Part shown: positions 57,254 to 64,000 of the stretch, piece by piece
How positions within the stretch are numbered: the stretch's first letter is position 1
How the letters are laid out: the number at the start of each line of letters is the position of its first letter
NCBI GenBank assembly: GCA_018136815.1
Contig: CM030932.1
Span: 5,494,407 to 5,558,406, forward strand
Source of the DNA: Isochrysis galbana
Lineage: Eukaryota; Haptophyta; Isochrysidales; Isochrysidaceae
DNA length: 64,000 bases
Direction: 5' to 3'
Translations under genes and position numbers: made by a program
Notes under the pieces: generated by a model
Seen by the model: only the letters and a program-made list of their open reading frames with translations
Databases searched by the model: none
What the model was told of the DNA's origin: nothing

Positions 57254-57983
57254 TTATTTGCTCGGGTTCACGGCATCTGTGATGGCGGATAGACGTGGCT
57301 TGTCGCCCTTGATATTCCCAAGCCTGACTAACTCCATGTAGAAAATCTGATGAGCAGAGTAATTGACTGTCAGAGATGCATAGGTTCGTGGCGACTGCAA
57401 GCATCAACAGGGCAGATTCGCAGTCCCAAGCGCACAACGTAGGCACCCTTACCAGCGGAGAGTTGGGCGGGATTGGACCGACAGACTTGTCACCATAGGC
57501 ATACTGCGGCGGAATCTTGACGATGACCTTCTGCCCCGGTCGCATGCCCGCAACCACTGCTTCCCATCCAGGGATGACCTTGCCCTTGCCAAGTCGGAAC
57601 TTGAAGGGATCGCTTCTGTCGTAGCTGGAATCAAAGCGGGTGCCATCGAGGAGATATCCGGTGTAATGAACGAAAACTTGCTGCATATTGACGGGCTTGT
57701 CGCCCTCGCCCGGTTCGACGAACTTGTACATGAAACCGGAGTCAGTGCTCTTGAAGCCATCCCAGAATTCTCCTGTAAATCCTCCTTCGTGATACGTCCA
57801 TGAGCCGTCAGCAGCGACGCTCGCGAGGGGCGAAACCGCGAGCGCCGAGGCCGCAGCACCGATGACCGCCCGCCTAGAGAAGACGTTGCCATTCGCTGCC
57901 GGCGCCTGTCTGAGCGCAAGCTCGGTCGGCGGCGCCAATGCCTGGCAGCCAGCAGTGAGCAGCCCGAGACAGACGAATCGCAT
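57254..57983 (-). CDS. Thylakoid-lumen FKBP-type peptidyl-prolyl isomerase
   Basis: Exons 57983-57453 and 57346-57254 (106-bp GT-AG intron, phase 0); 207 residues. The FKBP domain (about 100-195) has VFVHYTGYLLDGTRFDSSYD, GKVIPGWEAVVAGMRPGQ, IPPQYAYGDKSVGPIPPNSP, then IFYMELVRLG across the intron, so the active-site aromatic and acidic residues are present. It speeds cis-trans isomerisation of prolyl bonds. The targeting region is tripartite: a hydrophobic start (MRFVCLGLLTAGCQALA), a short transit-like part, then SRRAVIGAAASALAVSPLAS, a twin-arginine lumen signal ending AxA at VAA. This arrangement implies a complex (secondary) plastid. Confidence 0.93.
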
Positions 57984-58760
57984 CGGCAAGAGGAGAGAGC
58001 AGGGAAATTAATGCTTGTTTAAGAGTTTTATTTTAGTGACATACGTAAGTCCCCTATCAACTGATCAACTGCCACTTTGCAAATGACAAATGAGTGCGCA
58101 TTCAGGATTCAGGATCAATCAGTCGTGAAGCTCGTCGTGCGAGATTTTCGCCGAGGCAGGGTGACCGTGACCGAAATGGGGAATCGAGGAGGCAGGAAGT
58201 GTGAAGTGTGACCCTGAGAGTTTACTTCCAGGGCGGTGGGGGGTCGGGTGAGTGATGAGTGATGAATGATGAGTGATGAGTGAGAGTTAGGGTGCGTTAT
58301 AGTGTTAGTGTTAGAGTGACGAGTGCTAGGGCAATAGGACCGTCTAGCCTGGGGCCTAGGGCTAGGGCAAGGGGCGCTAGGGGTTGAAAAAAGGCAAATG
58401 ACAAATGAGTGCGCATTCAGGATTCAGGATCAATCACAAAGGTGCGCGACTTCTACCGTCCCCGCTCTGACACTTGTGACTTCTAATAACCCCCCCCCTC
58501 CTCCGCGCCAAAGGCGCGGGACTTCTACCGTCCCCATTGTGACTGCCCCCCCCCCCCCTAAGCCACGCATTTCAGTCACACTGGGGGTATCCTCCCTATT
58601 ATCTATTATTTTACTCATCTATTTCTTTTGAAATCAACACCAAAACGAACGGGATCGACAAAGTCACGCGCCATCCATATCCATGCAAGCGCACGCCCTC
58701 TTCACACCGCCTCACGCACGCGGGTCCCTTCACACTACGCGCGCGTCGGCCGCCGGCCAG
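57984..58760. other. Repeat-bearing intergenic DNA
   Basis: A 43-bp perfect direct repeat at 58079-58121 and 58394-58436 (starts GCAAATGACAAATGAGTGCG). 58250-58285 is a GATGAGT tandem. 58440-58545 nearly duplicates 54044-54150 of R5 (GACTTCTACCGTCCCC...CGCGCCAAAGGCGCGGGAC), including its inner duplication. Confidence 0.65.
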
Positions 58761-59000
58761 TCACATTGCATTGCTCGCCCACATGCCCTGCAGTTTTATT
58801 CGCAACCTTCGCGTCCAGATCGCGCTCTCCCACGAGTCTAGGAATTCTGTTTTGTTTACTTTGTTTCCCGCGTGAACGGATACCTCCGGAAGGTCTTCCA
58901 TGTATTGTGCGCATTTCTCCTTCGTGTATGGCTCGGTGAAGTTTTCGTCCTTGTAGACGTTGTGCGTGACGTGACGTGCGCGTGTAGTGATTCCCACAGG
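58761..59000 (-). CDS. Possible small protein, frameshifted or missing an exon
   Basis: The last 75-80 codons look coding: HNVYKDENFTEPYTKEKCAQ, YMEDLPEV, NKTEFLDSWESAIWTRRLRI, KLQGMWASNAM. Upstream, the other two frames carry plausible continuation (a short hydrophobic LFVVVGALTAAM; PPITRAVWTSLWESLHAHV). An intron or sequencing indel near 59000 is likely. The composition recalls small mitochondrial respiratory-chain subunits, but I cannot name it. Confidence 0.35.
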   Translation of the reverse strand, partial: PVGITTRARHVTHNVYKDENFTEPYTKEKCAQYMEDLPEVSVHAGNKVNKTEFLDSWESAIWTRRLRIKLQGMWASNAM

Positions 59001-59191
59001 CTGGTCCACACGGCGCGCGTGATCGGCGGAGGTTCGTGAGGGTTGAGGGTTGCGCCATAGCGGCTGTGAGAGCGCCGACGACAACGAACAAATACCAAGC
59101 CGCAAACTAATGACTAATGGACCTAGCTAAGAGCTAAGAGATTAGGGATAGAACATGTAGTCAAACAAAAGGGCCACACCAAGCCCACCAA

Positions 59192-60330
59192 AGGTGTCGT
59201 TCCGTCAATTGATGTGGGACATCAGTCGAATTGAGCGATCGAATGTCCACAGTTGTATATAGAGCGTTATTTTAAAATTAAATGCAGACTAGCGTAACAA
59301 CTTATTTTCGCTGCTTTCCCGCGGCGCGTGTCCCCCCCCCCCCGGGGGGCGCCGTGTCGGCGCTTTTCCCCTATGTGGACAACTACATAAACATGCATTT
59401 AAGGAGGGCGTTGGTGAGGGCGCGGGGGTCGGGTGGGGTGGCGGCGTGTACGGCGCAGACGGAGGGCGGGCGTGCGCCGACGCAGAACTTGTCGCCGCAG
59501 GTGGGGCAGCGGAGCGGGCATGCGCGGGAGTTGCAAGATGACTTGCCGCAGACGAAGCATGCTGGCGGGCGGCTCGGACGCGCCTGGCGAGAGTTGGAGG
59601 CGGCGGCGTGGGCGGCGGGCTCGGGGCGGGAGGGGGTCGGCTCGGAAAAGTCGACGGTGTGTCCGGGGGCGTCGGCGGCGAAGGCGGAGGGCGATGGGGA
59701 GGAACGAAGCCAGAGGGCAATGGTGGCGATGAGCTGGGGCATCGTCCAGGCGAGGCGCGATGCTGCTCGTCACAGCCTCTGGCATGGGCCGTGGATGTGG
59801 AGACTTTCGCGTGGATCTGGCCAAGGAACGCTACCCGTCGATGTGGGCACTCATCGAGCCATACATGGGCCGTTGGTGCAAGGCAACCCTCATGCTCGTC
59901 GGCGACTACTCTGACGAGTACGACAAGATCCCAGTCCCCAAGACCAGCTACATTGGAGAGCAAGCCGCCGTCGCGTACCTCTGCATGGAATACATCACGG
60001 CGGTCGCGTACGCTGAAGCGGATCCCATGGTGCAAGTGCGCCGAGCAGCTGGCAAACTCTACATGCAGGACAAGAAGGCCGTCCTCGCATGCATCACGGA
60101 TCTCGCCACCCAAGATCAGCCAAGCGATATCGTTGCCTGCCAGCAGAACGACGAGGAAGAGGGATGTGAGAAAAAGACGAAGAAGATGAAAACTCAGCCC
60201 GCGTAGCTGGGGGTATTGGGAGTGGGGGAGCGTGATTAGCTTTGTAATAATAATGTTAGAGTTGTAATTGTAATAATAATAACCAAAAAGAAAACAAATA
60301 GCCTGGCCCTCTTTTGACGGAACGCGACTT
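59192..60330 (+). mobile_element. R1 element, full length
   Basis: 1139 bp between AGGTGTCGTTCCGTCAA and, reversed, AAGTCGCGTTCCGTCAA. Flanks GCCCACCAA and CACTACCAA share 6 of 9, so a decayed 9-bp target duplication is possible but not convincing. Left non-coding part GGGACATCAGTCGAATTGAG; right part CGTGATTAGCTTTGTAATA. On the minus strand of the left half, a Cys-rich frame (ACFVCGKSSCNSRACPLRCP, TCGDKFC) is open. Confidence 0.8.
59760..60206 (+). CDS. R1 element ORF
   Basis: 148 residues, the longest uninterrupted C-terminal copy: MLLVTASGMGRGCGDFRVDL, AKERYPSMWALIEPYMGRWC, LMLVGDYSDEYDKIPVPK, AAVAYLCMEYITAVAYAEAD, VQVRRAAGKLYMQDKKAVL, ending Lys-rich. Other copies show it should extend about 55 residues further N-terminally. 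No DDE, HUH or recombinase motif is visible; the role is unknown. Confidence 0.5.
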   Translation: MLLVTASGMGRGCGDFRVDLAKERYPSMWALIEPYMGRWCKATLMLVGDYSDEYDKIPVPKTSYIGEQAAVAYLCMEYITAVAYAEADPMVQVRRAAGKLYMQDKKAVLACITDLATQDQPSDIVACQQNDEEEGCEKKTKKMKTQPA

Positions 60331-60809
60331 CACTACCAACCAGAACGACAGAACGACCAGGGATAGAGACCAAGCGCAAAAGGCGAAGCGCCCCCAAAAC
60401 GAATGCTCCCTTGTCCCTTGGGGGAGGCTGGAAAGTCGGGCCCCCATACAAAGGTATACACTACCCGATACCGCCAAGAACTAACCCCCGAGGCCCGCCC
60501 CACCCCTCCCCCCAACGCGAGGCCCAAAGTAGTGTACATGGGCCGAACCCTCGCCCGATAAAAGGAACGAGGGGGGAAGCGAAAAGGGGGAGAAGAGGCA
60601 GGGTTTTAGGCGATGTCAATGTGATTCCGGGAGGAGGTTAACCTATAGTAGCTTAGCGGACACCTTCAAGAATTTTTTCACCCTCACTCGTATCACTCTA
60701 CACGCGCTAATTTCTCCCACTCCATTCATAATTAACTTCCAAGATGTATCATCTATGCGGCGAAGCTTCCGGCTCCGAAACGGCTCCATGTGGATACGTA
60801 CGAATAGAG
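60331..60809. other. 3' flank of TilS
   Basis: No gene recognised. 60530-60620 resembles 43640-43700 (GGAACGAGGGGGG..GCGA.A, GATGTCAATGTGATTCC-like) and is probably another repeat fragment. Confidence 0.4.
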
Positions 60810-62429
60810 TCAAGTCTTGCTTGTATTCCCATTTCGTGCAAGGATGCGCAGCCAGATCCTGCTTCCATCACAGCGAATGTCTGAGACATTTTCGGGACGA
60901 GAAATATGGCGTGGCTCGTAAACAGCAAGCACTCGATTTGTCTGTGAACAGCACACCAAGGGTGCGCTGCGCCTGGCGTCAAGGGCAAGCCCTTGATCTC
61001 GCAAGAAATGTGATAACGATCTGGGGGAAGGAGTGCCGACAGGATGAAACAGGTCACCCTCGCGCCATTCGCGCAATCTCAAAGCTCGTCTCCCCCTCAC
61101 GTCAAGGTGCAAAGCGTCGGGCGGAATTGCATTACTACTGACATCCGGAGCATGACCCACTTCAATGATCCAGCTAGCAGGATGCTGGATTTCGACACCC
61201 GTGACGTGCTCCGTGATCACGATCACAGGATCTATGTCGTATGAGACTCTGATGGCTTCGCCGGCGCGTCGCATTTTCAATCCGTTCGGAAGCTCAATTG
61301 TCCACTCATTGCTTGGCCTTAGCAATTGCGCATTTACCCTCCTCAGAGTCGATTGCGACAGAGACACCTGTGACTGCGTCGTCTCACGCACGAGATAGTG
61401 GAATAATTCATCCCGAAGCATATCTGGCGCCTTGAGCAAAGAATCGACAGAGAGCGCACGGCGACCGGATTCCAACCATCTTGCATCCGAGGCCAAATGC
61501 ACATCTCTCGAATGTTTCAACAAGTCCCGTAGTTGCTTGCATTGCTCTTCCGCAGCTTGAAGCCGTGTGGTCAAGCATCCTGCCGTCATCTCGTCGAGCA
61601 ACGGGAGTAACTCCAGCCGCACACGATTGCGCTTATATTTTGGCTCCAAGTTTGAGGCGTCCTCCTTCCAAGGTTGGCCTAGTGAGGTGAGGTACTCTCT
61701 GATCTCATGTTTACGGATACCAAGAAAGGGCCGGACAAATCGCCCCGCTCTCCAGCTCATGCCCTGAAAGTTGCTGACATGGCAGCCTCGCAAAGCTTTG
61801 AGCACCATGGTTTCCACCTGGTCATCGGCGTGGTGGCCAAGGGCAACGACGGCCTGAGAATTCTGAGAGAGATCGCTGAACACTCTTTCTTCAGCAACTT
61901 CTTCGGCCAAGGTGTTCGCGGTAAGTGTCGCAAAGCACATTGACGTTTCAGCGTGTGGGATAGGGTTGGGCGATGGCCTTCGATCCACATCTTCCGCCAG
62001 CTTGATGCTTTGTGCACGACGCCATTCGCGTGATCTCGCCTGGATCCCGCCAGACCCTCCTTTCTCCTGCCATCCTGGAGGCAGACGGCGGACGTGAATG
62101 GGGAGTTCATGGTGTGCAGCTAAAGCGCGGACAAAGACCTCCTCATCGTCTGCCTCAGCACGAAGCGCATGATTGAAGTGGAGCACCTCAAGATTGAGGC
62201 GAAATCGCGGCTGAAGTGTGAGGAGCACACGCAGCAGAGCGACGGAGTCGCAGCCGCCACTCACTGAGACGATGACCGTCTGCGTTGGCCACAGTCCCAC
62301 GTGCTGGCTAAGAGCAGCGTGGACGCGTGAGACGATCGGTGAGTCAACAGGGTCGCACACCAATGCGCTCCTGCACCGCGTTGCGGGCAGCGGAGAATGG
62401 CGGCCCAGCCAGCTGAGCGGGCGGCGCAT
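60810..62429 (-). CDS. tilS: tRNA(Ile)-lysidine synthetase (organellar, nuclear-encoded)
   Basis: 539 residues, apparently a single exon. It converts C34 of tRNA-Ile(CAU) to lysidine so that it reads AUA as isoleucine, a bacterial and organellar reaction. The N-type PP-loop VSVSGGCDSVALLRVLL (SGGCDS at 57-62), LHFNHALRAEADDEE (83-97), GHHADDQVETMVLKALRG (198-215) and FVRPFLGIRKHEIREYL are clear; the C-terminal TilS domain ends LRILARNG. Residues 1-30 (MRRPLSWLGRHSPLPATRCR) look like an organelle presequence. About 40 residues between ARSREWRRAQ and ALGHH are less conserved than normal and could hide an unspliced in-frame intron, but no good splice sites are visible. Confidence 0.92.
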   Translation of the reverse strand: MRRPLSWLGRHSPLPATRCRSALVCDPVDSPIVSRVHAALSQHVGLWPTQTVIVSVSGGCDSVALLRVLLTLQPRFRLNLEVLHFNHALRAEADDEEVFVRALAAHHELPIHVRRLPPGWQEKGGSGGIQARSREWRRAQSIKLAEDVDRRPSPNPIPHAETSMCFATLTANTLAEEVAEERVFSDLSQNSQAVVALGHHADDQVETMVLKALRGCHVSNFQGMSWRAGRFVRPFLGIRKHEIREYLTSLGQPWKEDASNLEPKYKRNRVRLELLPLLDEMTAGCLTTRLQAAEEQCKQLRDLLKHSRDVHLASDARWLESGRRALSVDSLLKAPDMLRDELFHYLVRETTQSQVSLSQSTLRRVNAQLLRPSNEWTIELPNGLKMRRAGEAIRVSYDIDPVIVITEHVTGVEIQHPASWIIEVGHAPDVSSNAIPPDALHLDVRGRRALRLREWREGDLFHPVGTPSPRSLSHFLRDQGLALDARRSAPLVCCSQTNRVLAVYEPRHISRPENVSDIRCDGSRIWLRILARNGNTSKT

Positions 62430-62539
62430 TGCGCCAGCGGTGGTTCTCTCGGCCCTTACCTATATTTAGAACAGAGCGCCGCCACCGGGGGCTCGGGCAA
62501 TATGGCATACTCTATGCTCTATGACTCTATGGCAATGGA

Positions 62540-62700
62540 GGAAGCGGGGAACAGATCACCGGGGGGGGGCGGGCGGGGGGGGGGGGGGGGGGGGGCACCT
62601 TCACCCCTGTCCCTTCACCCCTGTCCATATCTAAGCCCTTCACCCCTGTCCCCCCAGAAGTGCACGGGGGGAGCCGCCTGATGGCGGGGGGGAAATATTA
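62540..62700 (+). repeat. R3 repeat copy
   Basis: GGAAGCGGGGAACAGATCAC, G tract (62576-62596), CATATCTAAGCCCTTCACCC, GCACGGGGGGAGCCGCCTGA. Cut at the right by the inverted-repeat element. Confidence 0.7.
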
Positions 62701-62701
62701 T

Positions 62702-62990
62702 GGATACATCCATTATGGATTATGGATGTGTCCAAAGCCTACATGTGAAACACAGCCGAACTTAGAAATAAAAAAGCAAAAACAGTATGTTTTTTGCCGT
62801 CAAAAAAAAACAGTGTAAAAAACAGATGTGCGGGGTAGGGGGGCCGCCCGAAATATAAATATAAAACAACGAAAAACATATGTTTTGGTTTTGGGCCTCC
62901 GAAAAAAACACTGTTCCTGTGTTTCACATGTACATGTAGGGTCCAAAGGCCAAAGGATGTATCCATCATGGATATGTCTAATGGATGTAT
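62702..62990. mobile_element. Small inverted-repeat (MITE-like) element
   Basis: The left arm (ATACATCCATTATGGATT, GTGTCCAAAGCC, CTACATGTGAAACACAG) and right arm (CTGTGTTTCACATGTACATG, GGGTCCAAAGGCC, GGATGTATCCATCATGGAT) are imperfect reverse complements of about 50-60 bp. The AT-rich middle has poly-A/T runs. Strongly AT-rich against the local GC-rich background; no coding capacity. Confidence 0.75.
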
Positions 62991-64000
62991 GCATAGCCCG
63001 GTCACTCACTAGGGGGGTGCGGAGGGCAAAATCGGTAATGGGCAAATGAGGGCCTAAATAAGCTTTCTATAGGTTCTGGTATGAGAGAGCAGCAAAAAAA
63101 GGGGGGTCCTCCGGCAAAATTTTCGAAAAATGGCCAATTTTAAGCCTCTAAAGACCAAGCGCTAAAAAGTATTCGGGCCCCCTCCGGTATATTTTTACCG
63201 ATGCCCTTCATGCAAGGCACGCACAACTAGTGACGGAGCCATGAGCTCTGTCAGCTCACAAACTCCACGCAATGTGCTTCTCTACACATTTGATGATCAT
63301 CAACACGCATTGCGATTGACTTCGATATGTACACGAGCATCACTACTAACAGCCACTCGAAACGCTACAATTGTTGAGACGAGAAGCCCGCCCAACTCTG
63401 CACCAAGACTGGGCGGGCTGCTGGCGTTTTGACGTTGATCCAGATATACTGGGTGGCCCACCAAGCATCATATTCACAAATGCCACCCTTGGTTGTGGGT
63501 TGTGGGAGCACAAGGGCTGAGGGGAGGGTCTGGGTCTGGGTCCTAATGGCATTAGCTAATGGCCCCAGATATGTGCTAGTAGTTGGGTGTATTGGTATCG
63601 GGAACTTTCTATTAAAAATCCTCAGAATTCCTCAATTCTCAATTCTGAGGTGGTCATTTATCATCACTAACCCTGATTATCCCCCCCACCCCCACCCCAC
63701 CCCTAGTTTCCTGTTTGACCGCCCTAGTATCCAGTAGCTAGTAGCGTAGATGGTAAATGTAGATGGAATGTTGGAGAGGAGTTGGATGGCATAACTAAAC
63801 GGGGGCGGGGTCGGCGGTGGGAGCTTGCCATGGCAGGTCGAACTGTCTTGTGTGAGTGTAGTCCTGTCTCCTTGCCGCACCATGACCTGATATGTTCAAA
63901 AGTTCTAGGTACTAGGTAGTAGGAGGAATGTATGTAGTGCGCAATTTTATACGATGCTCAAAACAAGCCAACAAAGTGCAAGAAAAGAACTTCGGGAATC
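62991..64000. other. Intergenic right edge
   Basis: R8 motif reversed at about 63710 (CTGTTTGACCGCCCTAG). Open frames are short and featureless. No gene recognised. Confidence 0.45.

Noticed and set aside
59383..59742. Cys-rich minus-strand frame (CFVCGKSSCNSRACPLRCP) as a zinc-knuckle gene
   Set aside because: Interesting spacing, but it is present in only one R1 copy, with no supporting start or homologous copy in the window; kept only as a note under R1.
61980..62060. In-frame intron within TilS
   Set aside because: The linker is longer than usual, but no acceptable GT...AG pair keeps the frame, and loop length in this family varies.

Overview
This is a GC-rich nuclear fragment of a eukaryote, most likely a single-celled alga with a secondary plastid. 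Protein-coding genes carry short GT-AG introns (about 90-250 bp). The products are eukaryotic: a 20S-pre-rRNA dimethyltransferase, a tRNA-splicing endonuclease subunit, an R-SNARE, SF-assemblin and nuclear-encoded NDUFS7. One FKBP has an ER-type signal peptide followed by a twin-arginine thylakoid signal, the layout expected for a lumen protein of a plastid surrounded by extra membranes. A haptophyte or similar lineage is my inference; no marker in the window proves it. One 100-N scaffold gap lies at 15090-15189.

Layout, left to right: CS/p23-like gene (1298-1864, +); CslA-like GT2 glycosyltransferase (6977-9034, +); five-exon TMEM65 / cyclic-nucleotide-binding / TerB-like fusion (10277-12610, -); J-domain membrane protein cut by the gap (about 15190-16150, -); coiled-coil protein (18466-20373, +); NDUFS7 (23270-23953, +); UDP-galactopyranose mutase (26654-28252, -); SEN34 (30496-31344, +); an ankyrin gene next to a broken hAT transposase and a foldback repeat (33271-36033, -); small secreted Cys-rich protein (38855-39367, +); R-SNARE (41868-42296, -); UDP-glucose pyrophosphorylase in six exons (44376-46616, -); DIM1 in four exons (50159-51617, +); SF-assemblin (52228-53172, -); plastid-lumen FKBP (57254-57983, -); nuclear TilS (60810-62429, -). 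These are unrelated housekeeping genes with no operon logic, although the glycosyltransferase, UGP and UGM could share nucleotide-sugar pools.

Most space between genes is small dispersed repeats. I label them R1-R9. R1 is a 1.14-kb element with inverted ends carrying TCGCGTTCCGTCAA-like sequence and a short unrecognised ORF (7 copies or pieces). R2+R3 form a composite of about 0.78 kb, and R5 is a related element of about 1.07 kb carrying another unrecognised ORF. Three of these insertions are flanked by perfect 17-18 bp direct repeats and share end sequences, which looks like one mobile-element superfamily with unusually constant, long target duplications. A deleted hAT element (28836-29798) has CAGGG ends and an 8-bp target duplication. 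There is also a near-perfect 119-bp foldback inverted repeat at 34584-34857, a second terminal-inverted-repeat element at 62702-62990, long poly-G/C tracts and GA-rich satellites.
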